From Mucilaginibacter flavus (GTDB taxonomy: Bacteria; Bacteroidota; Bacteroidia; Sphingobacteriales; Sphingobacteriaceae): a stretch of DNA of 64,000 nt. The DNA is taken from contig NZ_JAUFPS010000039.1 of the NCBI RefSeq assembly GCF_030409315.1, positions 1-64,000 on the forward strand. The letters run 5' to 3'. The notes beneath the pieces were generated by a model that saw only the letters and a list, made by a program, of their open reading frames with translations, had not been told where the DNA came from and made no database searches. Shown in pieces: positions 40,956 through 50,500 of this stretch. Within the stretch, counting starts at the first letter, position 1. Every line of letters starts with the position of its first letter. Made by a program: the position numbers and the translations under genes.

Positions 40956-42221
40956 TTAAATTTCTTGTAGGGCCTGTTCTATTTTGCTGTAAACATAAGC
41001 CAGTTCATCATTAGTAATGCAATACGGGGGTAAAATGTAAATTACGTTTCCCAGAGGCCGTAAAATAATACCATGGGCCAAAAAGTATTGGTACAACTTA
41101 TCGCGTAGCGAACTGAAATAAGAAGTATTATCGCCGGTTTCCCATTCCATTGCCAAAATAGTACCGGTTTGCCTGATGGTTTTTATTTTAGGGTGATGTT
41201 TTATTTTTTCGGCAAATTGAGCATGCAAAGTAACAATTCGTTCTATATTGGTCACTGTTTCTGCCCGCTCAAACAAATCCAGACTGGCCAATGCCGATGC
41301 GCAGGCTATAGGGTTAGCAGTAAAGGAATGCCCATGGAACAGTGTTTTCAGCTTATCGTCAGATAAAAAAGCATCGTATATATCCTGTGTACAGGTAGTA
41401 ACGCCCAGGGCCATAGTCCCGCCTGTTAGGCCTTTAGAAAAGCACATGATATCTGGCTGCACCTGCACATGGTTGCAGGCAAACTCCTTACCTGTACGCC
41501 CAAAGCCTGTAAATATCTCATCATCTATCATCAGCACACCTTCCTGCTTGCAATGCGCCATTAACTCATCCAGGTATTCGGCTTCATACATCAGCATCCC
41601 GGCAGATCCCTGTACCAGCGGCTCAAAAACAAAACAAGCGAGATCAGATTTGAGATTTGAGATTTGAGATTTGAGATTTTGGATATTATCCTTGTTTGGG
41701 GTATCAATAAACTCTACCTCAAATAATAAACTATCAAAGGCTTTGGTGAATGCGCTTCTCCCGCTAACCGCCATGGCTCCAAAGGTATCACCATGGTACG
41801 CATTATTAAAAGCCAGTATTTTAGTGCGCTGGTTACCTTTGTTTAACCAGTATTGCAGGCACATTTTAATGGCTACCTCAATAGCGGTAGAGCCATTATC
41901 AGAGTAAAATACTTTTTGCTGATTATCAGGCAAATGCGTTAACAAACGTTCGGCCAGTTCAACAGCACCTTCATGCGTAAAACCGGCGAAGATCACGTGC
42001 TCCAGTTTGGTAAGCTGCTCGGCTACCTTTTGGGCTATATAGGGATGCGCGTGGCCATGTATATTTACCCACCAGCTTGATACCGCATCGATATATTGTT
42101 TGCCCGCTTCGTCAAACAGTAACGCTCCCTCGCCCCTTACAATCGGGATAGGCGGCGCGGCGGTTTTCATTTGTGTATAGGGATGCCATATTACTTTTAA
42201 ATCGCGTTCCTGTAAACTCAT
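40956..42221 (-). CDS. bioA: adenosylmethionine-8-amino-7-oxononanoate aminotransferase
   Basis: 421 aa. Fold-type I aminotransferase with HPYTQMKTAAPPIPIVRGEG at the N-terminus, SSWWVNIHGHAHP, YSDNGSTAIEVAIK and PLP lysine K263 (CFSKGLTGG). It makes 7,8-diaminononanoate from KAPA using SAM. Residues 181-191 (NLKSQISNLKS) are encoded by a heptanucleotide array at 41647-41674, in a surface loop before the conserved FEPLVQGSAGM. The start overlaps the NUDIX stop (ATGA). No other bio gene is present. Confidence 0.95.
   Translation of the reverse strand: MSLQERDLKVIWHPYTQMKTAAPPIPIVRGEGALLFDEAGKQYIDAVSSWWVNIHGHAHPYIAQKVAEQLTKLEHVIFAGFTHEGAVELAERLLTHLPDNQQKVFYSDNGSTAIEVAIKMCLQYWLNKGNQRTKILAFNNAYHGDTFGAMAVSGRSAFTKAFDSLLFEVEFIDTPNKDNIQNLKSQISNLKSDLACFVFEPLVQGSAGMLMYEAEYLDELMAHCKQEGVLMIDDEIFTGFGRTGKEFACNHVQVQPDIMCFSKGLTGGTMALGVTTCTQDIYDAFLSDDKLKTLFHGHSFTANPIACASALASLDLFERAETVTNIERIVTLHAQFAEKIKHHPKIKTIRQTGTILAMEWETGDNTSYFSSLRDKLYQYFLAHGIILRPLGNVIYILPPYCITNDELAYVYSKIEQALQEI
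41647..41674. repeat. ATTTGAG heptamer array inside bioA
   Basis: Four tandem copies of ATTTGAG, then a degenerate fifth (ATTTTGG), in the coding strand complement of bioA. Since 7 is not a multiple of 3, gain or loss of one unit would shift the reading frame. Three units equal seven codons. Confidence 0.75.
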
Positions 42222-42658
42222 AATTCGTTTAATAATAGTTCAACAACACGCTTATCGGTAGGGAACTCAAAATCGGCAATACTTAAAGCCGTTATCGGTA
42301 CCCATCTAAAAGCCTGAAGTATTTCCCCTTCTCCATCAAAATCAAAAGGGACGGTTTTTATGGTTACGTTAACCGGTGTAATGTTGCGCACCAGGTAATA
42401 AACACTAATAATCTGCGAATTGTTAAAGGCCGACTTCACCACAAAATCTGTGGTATAAAAATGGTTTACCACTTCAATTTCAACGTCGCACTCCTCCATA
42501 AATTCGCGTTTAAGGCCGTCAATAAGCCCTTCGCCTAATTCAAGGCCACCGCCTGGAAATTTAGTAAACCGCATCCCGTATTCCTGCTCATCGCTTATCA
42601 GCAACTCGTCGTTATCATTTAGCAGCAGACCGTAAACACGTACATTAAAATATTCCAT
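42218..42658 (-). CDS. NUDIX hydrolase
   Basis: 146 aa. Full Nudix box GGGLELGEGLIDGLKREFMEE (G-x5-E-x7-RE-x2-EE) near residue 40, with a typical mixed beta fold. Substrate unknown (a nucleoside diphosphate derivative). Its ATG abuts the stop of the CDF gene and its TGA overlaps the bioA ATG, so it is the second gene of a coupled four-gene operon. Confidence 0.88.
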   Translation of the reverse strand: MEYFNVRVYGLLLNDNDELLISDEQEYGMRFTKFPGGGLELGEGLIDGLKREFMEECDVEIEVVNHFYTTDFVVKSAFNNSQIISVYYLVRNITPVNVTIKTVPFDFDGEGEILQAFRWVPITALSIADFEFPTDKRVVELLLNEL

Positions 42659-43633
42659 TTATTCAAAATGTTTTTTGTTGCGTACAACCATTTCCATGGT
42701 CCACTCTATGGTTTCTGTTTGCGCTTCGGAGCGGATAGGGCAATCACGCATACTACAGTAGTGACAGCAATCGGGTAAACAAGGATCGGCGTGTATAAAA
42801 AGCTCTGTTTTAACGCCCACGTTGGCGTTAATCAATTTATCAACCAACGAAACCTCAGTGTGCACTTTATTGAGGTCGAAATAGTTTGGCAACGTTAAAT
42901 GGCAGTCAATATGTAGCTCATGGCCATATTTTTGAGCGCGCAGGTTATGTACATCTATCCAGGCCTCGCGTCGCTTATCGCTTAAAACTTTAATCACCTG
43001 GTTAACCACCTCGGTATCGGCCTCATCCATTAAACCGGCAACAGAACGGCGTACCAACTTATAGCTACTATAAATTAAATAGCCTGCTACTAATATTGAC
43101 AAGGCACTATCTAACCATAATATAGCCGTAAAATGAATTAACAACAAACCGGCAACAAGGCCCGCGCTGGTTACCATATCGGCTATTAAATGGTGCCCGT
43201 CGGCGTCTAAAGTCATGGAACGAAGCTCTTTTCCCTTACGAATCATATAATAGCCAAGGGCGCCGTTTATAGCACCGGTACTGCCAATAATTAAGGCACC
43301 GGTAAGCAGGTCGTGAATTTGTTCGGGGTAAAAAAGGCTGTGTACAGATTTGGCTATGATGATAATACCGGCAATACCAATAAGCGATCCCTCAATAAAA
43401 ACGGAGAAAAATTCAACCTTACCATGTCCGTAAGGATGGTTCTCGTCGCGCGGTAGGGATGCAAGGTAAATACTAAAGAAAGCAAAGGAGCTGGCAATTA
43501 CGTTTACAATGCTTTCGGCGGCGTCGCTAAGTACAAAATTAGATGAAGTGATGAAGTATGCCCCAAACTTCGCCATCATCAACACTATGCCCGTTATCAG
43601 CGAAATTAATATGATCCGTTTTTGTTCCTTCAA
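42659..43633 (-). CDS. cation diffusion facilitator transporter, Cys-rich tail
   Basis: 324 aa. Starts at a TTG codon (43631-43633). A -7 box (43653-43660) lies 20 bases upstream, which supports it. Six helices with the metal-site motifs DAAESIVN (helix II) and HHLIADMVTS (helix V), a ZT-dimer C-terminal domain, then CLPDCCHYCSMRDC near residue 285-300. The six-Cys tail is unusual for CDF proteins and may bind Zn or Fe. It likely exports a divalent metal. First gene of the operon with NUDIX, bioA and the di-iron protein. Confidence 0.88.
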   Translation of the reverse strand: MKEQKRIILISLITGIVLMMAKFGAYFITSSNFVLSDAAESIVNVIASSFAFFSIYLASLPRDENHPYGHGKVEFFSVFIEGSLIGIAGIIIIAKSVHSLFYPEQIHDLLTGALIIGSTGAINGALGYYMIRKGKELRSMTLDADGHHLIADMVTSAGLVAGLLLIHFTAILWLDSALSILVAGYLIYSSYKLVRRSVAGLMDEADTEVVNQVIKVLSDKRREAWIDVHNLRAQKYGHELHIDCHLTLPNYFDLNKVHTEVSLVDKLINANVGVKTELFIHADPCLPDCCHYCSMRDCPIRSEAQTETIEWTMEMVVRNKKHFE

Positions 43634-43652
43634 AGCAATCTGGATTAGGCCG

Positions 43653-43660
43653 CAAATTTA
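43653..43660 (-). promoter_or_regulatory. -7 box of the CDF-bioA operon
   Basis: TAAATTTG on the minus strand, back-to-back with the aminotransferase promoter, whose own -7 box is 37 bases away. Confidence 0.5.
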
Positions 43661-43696
43661 TAAATAACAAGCGTAAGTAGCAGTAAAGTTATTTTC

Positions 43697-43704
43697 TATA
43701 TTTG
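43697..43704 (+). promoter_or_regulatory. -7 box of the aminotransferase gene
   Basis: TATATTTG, 19 bases before the ATG. A perfect match to TAnnTTTG. Confidence 0.5.
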
Positions 43705-43723
43705 CCGCGATAACACAATTCAT

Positions 43724-44917
43724 ATGAGCACATTAAGTAACCGGATAAATAACCTGTCCGAATCAGCAACTATCAAAATGGCCAAATTGGGCCGTGAACT
43801 TGCCGCAAAAGGCGTAGATGTGATCAGCTTAAGCTTCGGCGAACCTGATTTTCATACTCCCGAACACATCAAGGAAGCTGCGAAGCAAGCCATGGATAAA
43901 AACATGACCTACTACACACCCGTAGCGGGCTATCCGGATCTTCGCAAAGCGGTTGTTGCCAAGCTGAAGAACGAAAACGGACTTGATTATGATTTTAGCG
44001 AGATAGTAGTTTCTACAGGTGCCAAGCAGGCAATTGCCAACGCGGTACTATGTTTGGTTAACCCGGGCGAAGAAGTAATTATCCCTACCCCTTACTGGGT
44101 GTCCTATAGCGAAGTGGTTAAACTTGCTGAAGGTGTAAGTGTATTTATCAATACCACTGTTGAGCAAAACTTTAAAATCACTCCCGAGCAGTTAGAGGCA
44201 GCAATTACGCCAAAAACAAAACTGTTCATGTTTTCATCGCCATGTAACCCTACAGGCAGTGTTTACAGCAAAGATGAATTAGAAGGTCTGGCCAAGGTAT
44301 TTGAGAAAAACCCGCATGTATATATTTTAAGCGACGAGATTTATGAGCACATTAACTATGTGGATAAACATGAGTCGATAGCGCAATTTGATTATATTAA
44401 AGATCGTGTGGTGATTATCAACGGCTGGTCAAAAGCATTTGCCATGACCGGTTGGAGAATTGGTTACACAGCATCAAACAAAGAGATCGCTACCGCCTGT
44501 GATAAAATGCAAGGCCAGGTTACCTCTGGTACCTGCTCTATCACCCAACGTGCCGGCGTGGCCGCTTACGAGGGCGGGTTAGAAAGTGTATTGGAAATGA
44601 AAGCCGCGTTCAAAAAACGCCGCGATATTGTTTACAAATTACTAAGCGAAATTGACGGCCTTAAAGTAAACCTGCCCGATGGCGCATTTTACTTTTTCCC
44701 TGATGTTACCTCGTTTTTTGGTAAAAGCTACAATGGCCAAACCATTAAAGATGCAGATGAGCTTTCGATATTCCTGTTAGAAGAAGCACACGTAGCAACC
44801 GTAGGCGGCGATTCATTTGGCGATCCTAAATCTATCCGCCTATCATACGCTGCTGCGGAAGATAAACTGATTGAAGCGGTAAGAAGGATTAAAGAAGCGT
44901 TGGGGAAACTGGTGTAA
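43724..44917 (+). CDS. class I PLP aminotransferase (aspartate type)
   Basis: 397 aa. Fold-type I, subgroup of aspartate/prephenate aminotransferases: SLSFGEPDFHTPEHIKEA, YTPVAGYPDLRKA, TGAKQA, PCNPTGS, the PLP lysine in INGWSKAFAMTGWRIGY (K in the SKAF motif) and the C-terminal RLSYA with the carboxylate-binding Arg. Transfers an amino group between aspartate (or glutamate) and 2-oxoacids. Monocistronic. Confidence 0.95.
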   Translation: MSTLSNRINNLSESATIKMAKLGRELAAKGVDVISLSFGEPDFHTPEHIKEAAKQAMDKNMTYYTPVAGYPDLRKAVVAKLKNENGLDYDFSEIVVSTGAKQAIANAVLCLVNPGEEVIIPTPYWVSYSEVVKLAEGVSVFINTTVEQNFKITPEQLEAAITPKTKLFMFSSPCNPTGSVYSKDELEGLAKVFEKNPHVYILSDEIYEHINYVDKHESIAQFDYIKDRVVIINGWSKAFAMTGWRIGYTASNKEIATACDKMQGQVTSGTCSITQRAGVAAYEGGLESVLEMKAAFKKRRDIVYKLLSEIDGLKVNLPDGAFYFFPDVTSFFGKSYNGQTIKDADELSIFLLEEAHVATVGGDSFGDPKSIRLSYAAAEDKLIEAVRRIKEALGKLV

Positions 44918-45064
44918 ATTCTGAATCAGAATTTACAGAATTTAAGAATTTTCAGAATCTATTATAATGCAAAAAGGATCGTCGTGACGATCCTTTTTGC
45001 ATTATCCTTTTTTGTTTAAAGGCGAACAGCTAATTCTGTTCATTTTTAAATTCTGATTCAGACA
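44916..45064. repeat. CAGAATTT repeat flanking a terminator
   Basis: Left end CTGAATCAGAATTTACAG and right end AAATTCTGATTCAG form inverted ends around the palindromic terminator. MITE-like layout between convergent genes. Confidence 0.65.
44964..45005. terminator. bidirectional terminator
   Basis: Perfect 20-bp arms (core GCAAAAAGGATCGTC) with a 2-nt loop, giving A and T tracts on both strands. It serves the convergent aminotransferase and outer-membrane barrel genes. Confidence 0.85.
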
Positions 45065-45066
45065 TT

Positions 45067-45642
45067 TTATAAACCGAAACCGTAAGCTATACGTAAACCA
45101 ATTGTACCGTAGTTACCGCTGTTACCTCCTGAGAAGTTTTCATAACGGGCACCGATATCCCATGATTTGGTAGCATAACCTAAACCTGGTGAAAGGATCA
45201 ACTTAGTGCTTTTATCTTCACCAGCAACTGGTTCGTGAACTTCAAAACCGGCACCTGCCTCACCCGAGAAATAGAAACCATCGGCAACAAAGGCTTTGAT
45301 ACCTGCTTTAACCGGTACTATACCCAACGACCTGCCTTTTACAGTAACAGTAGTTGTTGATGTTGCATCGCTAACGCTTGAGCTGTACGACTTTCCAAAA
45401 AAGTTATAGTAACCAGATGTAAGCGTTAATGCCACATTTTTGTTAACCCCATATTGTAAACGGGCGGTACCACCCAAGCCAACGTTAGAACCATCATGCA
45501 AATTACCAACTGGTAATAAACCTTCAACACCTACGCCAAAACGAAGCGCGTTTGCCGGGGTAGTTTGAGCTTTAACATTTGTTCCGATAAATATAGCTGC
45601 TGCTGTAAAAGCGCTTGCTATAATTTTTGTCATTGTTTTCAT
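45067..45642 (-). CDS. outer-membrane beta-barrel protein
   Basis: 191 aa. Signal peptide (MKTMTKIIASAFTAAAIFIGTNVKAQ), then alternating hydrophobic strands typical of an eight-stranded barrel (LRFGVGVEGLLPVG, VALTLTSGYYNFFG, GLGYATKSWDIGARYENF) and a C-terminal aromatic/leucine end. Function unknown, probably structural. No partner gene. Confidence 0.85.
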   Translation of the reverse strand: MKTMTKIIASAFTAAAIFIGTNVKAQTTPANALRFGVGVEGLLPVGNLHDGSNVGLGGTARLQYGVNKNVALTLTSGYYNFFGKSYSSSVSDATSTTTVTVKGRSLGIVPVKAGIKAFVADGFYFSGEAGAGFEVHEPVAGEDKSTKLILSPGLGYATKSWDIGARYENFSGGNSGNYGTIGLRIAYGFGL

Positions 45643-46000
45643 AGTTGTAATTTTTAGTAAATAGTCCGCGGTTTTTATCGCCGCGTTGACACCACTTTTA
45701 CAAATACTTTGCCATTGTAGCCTTTTTTGATGCTTGTGATATTGGCATGACAGTTTAAAAACGCTCTTTTATAACAGGTATGTTACATGATTTCTTTGCT
45801 TAAATATTGATAATCAACGCCCTAATTTGCTCCAAAAGGGAGCAAAAGCATCATTTAAAGAAAGTAATTTAACATGGAATTAATGTACAGAAAACAGGAA
45901 CACTACTGTTCAGGATAGTGTATTCATTTGACTAAATTCTGTTTGGTTTAAACGAAAAAGCGCCAAAAGCGGGGATTGGCAAACAGGATATTCGGTTGCC
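45643..46000. other. spacer, no gene
   Basis: AT-rich. One small hairpin TTTGCTCC-AAA-GGGAGCAAA lies at about 45829-45849, and the barrel gene's promoter should lie at 45650-45720. Nothing else recognised. Confidence 0.5.
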
Positions 46001-46044
46001 AAAAACAAAAAAGGAGAGTTTTAAGGCTCTCCTTTTTTGTTTTT
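46001..46044. terminator. terminator of the HxlR gene
   Basis: Stem AAAAAGGAGAG/CTCTCCTTTTT extended by A/T arms. On the minus strand it ends in a T-run and it overlaps the HxlR stop codon. Confidence 0.75.
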
Positions 46045-46396
46045 ACATATCATCTATAATCATTTGCCGGTGTTTGATCCCCCAATCGGCCAGGTTGTTG
46101 ATTATGGTTTGCAATGTTTTGCCATACTCGGTTAGGTTATACTGCACTGTTACCGGCTGGGTATCCAAAACGGTCCGTTTTATCAGCTTGTTTACTTCTA
46201 ACTCTTTTAGTTCCTTACTCAGCATTTTGTTTGATATACCATTTACATCGCTCAAAATATCAGAGAACCGGCGTTTGTTATAATAGCAGATAGATGAGAT
46301 GATGGAGATTTTCCATTTACCGTTAAGCACATCCATCGCGTCATGAACGGCCATAATTTCCTTTTTGTGCCCTACCGCACATACATAGTCAGCCAT
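46043..46396 (-). CDS. HxlR-family transcriptional regulator
   Basis: 117 aa. HxlR/MarR-like winged helix: AMDVLNGKWKISIISSI, RRFSDILSDVNGISNKMLSKELKELE and a wing ending in YNLTEYGKTL. A lone N-terminal Cys (C6) as in redox- or aldehyde-sensing members. Divergent from the SDR gene across a 103-bp region full of GTTAC half-sites, so it probably controls both genes. Confidence 0.9.
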   Translation of the reverse strand: MADYVCAVGHKKEIMAVHDAMDVLNGKWKISIISSICYYNKRRFSDILSDVNGISNKMLSKELKELEVNKLIKRTVLDTQPVTVQYNLTEYGKTLQTIINNLADWGIKHRQMIIDDM

Positions 46397-46397
46397 A

Positions 46398-46474
46398 AGT
46401 TACCTTGTTACCCAAAAGTTACTGTTACTTTTGGTTACAAAGTAACTAAAATAAATTCGTGTATACTAAGTTTG
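46398..46474. promoter_or_regulatory. HxlR operators and SDR promoter
   Basis: Perfect inverted repeats CCAAAAGT-n7-ACTTTTGG (46412-46434) and GTTAC-AAA-GTAAC (46434-46446), with further GTTAC half-sites at 46399 and 46407. The -7 box of the SDR gene, TAAGTTTG, is at 46467-46474. Confidence 0.6.
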
Positions 46475-46499
46475 CATCGTAAACAATAAAAATTTAAAC

Positions 46500-47243
46500 A
46501 TGAATTTTACAGGTAAAAACGTAGTTATAACAGGCGGCAGCACCGGAATTGGGCTGGCAACCGCCAAAGCATTCATTAACGCAGGGGCAAATGTATGGAT
46601 CACCGGCAGAAGCGCCGGCAACCTGGAAAAGGCCGCGGCCGAGATCAACAGCCCCAATTTGCAAACTGTAGTGGCCGATACGGCACAGCTACCAGAAATT
46701 GCAGTTTTAGAAAAAGCTGTTACCCAAGCTGGCAACAAAGTAGATGTACTTTTCCTTAACGCAGGGATAGCTACATTCACACCGATTGAACAGGCTACAG
46801 AAGCTGATTTTGACGCCCAGTTTAATACCAACGTAAAGGGGCACTACTTCACGCTGCAAAAGCTGATCCCTCACCTGGTTAATGGGGCCTCGGTTATCTT
46901 CACATCTTCAACGGTGGCTACCGCTACCAACGTGGGTACCAGCATTTACTCGGCTACCAAAGGGGCGTTAAACAAAATAGCGCAGATAGCGGCTAATGAA
47001 TTGGCCGATAGAAAGATCAGGGTAAACATTGTTAGTCCCGGCCCTGTGCAAACGCCGGGGCTGGAGTCTGTTATACCGCCGGAAGCCAAAGCGTATTTGG
47101 CTGCAGCAACTGCTTTGCAAAGATTAGGCGATGCCGATGAAATTGCCAAAACTGTTTTGTTCCTGGCCTCTGATGATGCAAGCTTTATCAACGGTGCAGA
47201 ATTTCTGGTTGATGGTGGCTATATCAACTATGCTACGAAATAA
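46500..47243 (+). CDS. SDR-family oxidoreductase
   Basis: 247 aa. TGGSTGIG cofactor motif, LNAG, catalytic S-x(12)-YSATK and the PG turn (VSPGPVQTPG). C-terminal VDGGYI. Classical SDR with NAD(P) and unknown substrate. The HxlR pair suggests induction by an electrophile or quinone-like compound. Confidence 0.9.
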   Translation: MNFTGKNVVITGGSTGIGLATAKAFINAGANVWITGRSAGNLEKAAAEINSPNLQTVVADTAQLPEIAVLEKAVTQAGNKVDVLFLNAGIATFTPIEQATEADFDAQFNTNVKGHYFTLQKLIPHLVNGASVIFTSSTVATATNVGTSIYSATKGALNKIAQIAANELADRKIRVNIVSPGPVQTPGLESVIPPEAKAYLAAATALQRLGDADEIAKTVLFLASDDASFINGAEFLVDGGYINYATK

Positions 47244-47287
47244 GCAAGGGAGCTATCTATGACAAATTGTAATTTTTAAAGAAGGCT

Positions 47288-47411
47288 GTCAGTCTGAGCC
47301 TGTCGAAGACTCGTGCGCAGAGGCCTTCGCCCGCCTGCTTCGACAGGCTCAGCATGACCCCATTTTTTGATGTTGTCATTTCACTTTCAGAGTCCCTGGA
47401 TTTACAAACTC
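47288..47411. repeat. dispersed hairpin repeat, copy 2
   Basis: Nearly identical to 18933-19057, including the arms CTGAGCCTGTCGAAG / CTTCGACAGGCTCAG and the tail CACTTTCAGAGTCCCTGGAT. The two copies sit about 28 kb apart. Confidence 0.8.
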
Positions 47412-47531
47412 AGCATGACCCCGTTTTTTGTCATTCCCACTTTCAAAGTCCGCCAGAATTTTAAATTAACCATGCGAGGCAACCGCTAAATCGGTTTAAT
47501 GCTGGTGCTAAACTTCAATCGACCGTTTAGC

Positions 47532-47562
47532 AAAAATGGCCGGAATTTCTCCGGCCATTTTT
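47532..47562 (-). terminator. intrinsic terminator of the RND operon
   Basis: Stem AAAAATGGCCGGA/TCCGGCCATTTTT, 5-nt loop, 26 bases beyond the stop of the RND permease gene. Confidence 0.85.
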
Positions 47563-47587
47563 CATTTTATCAATATTTCAGATTTTA

Positions 47588-50500
47588 TTAAACCTCGTGA
47601 CTATGCCCTTCGTCGGGTTTATAATTTTTTTCCATTTCGGCAAGCTTCTCTTTACCATATGAAAATTTAGTAATGGTGTAATATAACACCGGTACTATAA
47701 AAATAGCCAATGATGTAGCGGTAAGCATCCCGCCAAACACGGTCCAGCCAATGGTTTTACGGGCCTCGGCACCTGCACCGGATGCGATCATCAATGGCAC
47801 AACACCCAATATAAAGGCCATTGAAGTCATGATGATAGGGCGCAACCTAAGTCTTACAGCTTCTAATGTTGCTTTCTCCAGGTTCATACCCTTGTCCACA
47901 CGTTCCTTGGCAAACTCCACAATCAAAATGGCGTTCTTCGCCGCCAAACCTATCAACGTTATCAAACCTATCTGGGCGTATACGTTATTGGTTAAGTTAG
48001 GCCAAAAGGTTAAGAACAAAATAGCGCCGAATGCTCCCAAAGGAACCGATAGCAGTACCGAGAACGGCACCGACCAGCTTTCATACAATGCAGCCAGGAA
48101 CAGGAACACAAACCCAATAGAAAGGGCAAATATGTACACCGTTTTTGAGCCCGATAACAACTCCTCACGACTTAAGCCCGAAAACTCGTACCCAAATCCC
48201 TGCGGCAGTGTTTTGGCAGCTACCTCTTTCAAGGCCGTAATCGCGTCGCCCGAGCTAAAACCGGGTTTTGTGCTACCGTTAATCTCGGCCGAGCGGAACA
48301 AGTTGTAGTGCGCAATCAACGGCGAGTTTTCAATTACTGTGTAAGAGGTAAGCGTACTTAAAGGCACCATAGTACCAAACTGGTTACGTACAAAATACTG
48401 CCCTATATTGGTAATATTACTGCGGTAAGCGGTATCGGCCTGTGCCAATACCCTAAAGTTTCGGCCATAAATGGTAAAGTCGTTGATATAGGTACTACCT
48501 AAGTAGGTTTGCAGCGCGCTGTTAACATCAGATATGGCAACACCTAATTTTTTGGCCTTTTCCCTATCAATGGTCAGCTGGTATGCAGGCGTACTGGCGG
48601 TGAAGAAGGTAAAGGCCCTTGCAATTTCGGGGCGTTGGTTTACCGCGCCTACAAAGTTTTTAAGCACCTTTTCAAAGTTCTTGATATCGCCACCGGCTGC
48701 TTTCTCTTCCAAAATGAACGAGAAACCACCGGTACTACCCAAACCTGGTATAGCAGGCGGTTGAATTACAATTACATTGGCTTCTTTAAAGCGTGCCAGC
48801 TTTTTAGTGAGCTTGCCAACAAGGGCAGTAATCTGTTGCGATTTATCTGTACGCTCGTCCCATGGCTTAAGCTGCACAAACATGGTCGCGCTGTTTGATT
48901 TACTTGCAAAGCTGATGGCGTTCAAACCACCTAAGGCAGCATAATGCGCAATTTCGGGCACGCTATCCAACGTGGCCATCATCTGGTGCAATACATCAAC
49001 GGTTCTGCCGGTTGAGGAAGCCTCTGGCAAATCATAAGTAATATACACACGTCCGTCATCTTCCAAGGGAATAAAGCCCGATGGTTTGCTTCTGAATAAA
49101 AGTATGGTACCGATGATAATACACACCAATATAATAATGATGAATTTGGAATGCTTGATACCTTTATCAACCGTGTTTCTGTACCGGCCTGTTACCCTGG
49201 TAAACCACTCATTAAACACAAAGAAAAACTTGTTAAGCCCTTTTGACTTTTCATCTATTTTATGCGGACGCAACAGCAGTGTACACAACGCAGGTGTTAA
49301 TGATAGCGCCACAAATGCCGAAATCAATACCGAAATAGCGATGGTGATGGCAAACTGCTGGTAAAGCCGCCCTACTATGCCGGGCACAAACCCTACCGGC
49401 ACAAACACCGCCGCGAGGATGAGGGCGATAGCGATTACCGGTGCCGAAATATCGGCCATGGCATGCTTGGTTGCTTCAACGGGTGTCATCCCCTCTTCGT
49501 CCATGTAATGCTGTACAGCCTCTACTACTACAATGGCATCATCCACCACAATACCTATCGCCAGTACGAATCCGAAAAGCGTTAGGGTGTTAATGGTGAA
49601 GTTAAGCGGAATAAAGAATATAAAAGTACCTATGATAGATACCGGGATAGCTAATACCGGGATAAGCGTTGAGCGCCAGTTTTGCAGGAATAAAAATACC
49701 ACTACAATTACCAGTCCCAAAGCTATTAATAACGTATCAACCACCTCGCTTACAGAAACCTTAACAACAGTTATCGCTTCAAAAGGCACCACATAATCCA
49801 CATCGGCCGGGAAACTCTTTTTAAGCTCGTTCATAGTAGCATAAACGTTATCGGCAGTTTCAAGGGAGTTACTGTTTGGTGCCTGGTAAACCAACAGGTA
49901 TGAGGCGCGTTTACCATCAACAAACGAGTTGCCAGAGTAGTTGAATTTACCCAGCTCAATACGGGCCACATCTTTCAAATGCACAATGGCACCGGTGCTT
50001 GGTACGGTTTTAACAATTACATTACCAAATTCCTCGGGCTTGCTTAAACGGCCTTTTACCAATACCGAATACTCAAAAGGTTGGGCTTTTTGCTGTGGCG
50101 TGGCACCTACGGTACCAGGGGCAACCTGGGCATTCTGCTCGGCCAGGGCCGCGGTAACATCTGCCGCGGTCATGCCCAGCGAGGCAAGTTTACTGGGGTT
50201 AAGCCAGATACGCATACTAAAGTCATCGGCACGGGTTACCACGTCGCCCACGCCTTTGGTACGTAATATCGCGTCTTTGATGAATACGTTGGTATAGTTA
50301 TCGGTAAAAGTTACATCGTGCGTACCCTTTGGCGAAAACATGGCCACCAGCATCAAAATACTTGGGTTACGTTTACGTACCACCATACCTAAACGCTGTA
50401 CTTCCTGCGGTAAGGTAGGCAAGGCAATACCTACACGGTTTTGCACGTCAAGCGCGGCGATATTAATATCGGTACCTACATCAAAGTTAACGGTCATACT

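Larger units (their letters stand above)
47244..47587. other. repeat-bearing spacer
   Basis: Holds copy 2 of the hairpin repeat, a fragment CAAAGTCCGCCAGAATTTTAAAT (about 47440-47465) related to the 12.6-12.9 kb REP elements, and the terminator of the RND operon. No gene. Confidence 0.6.
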
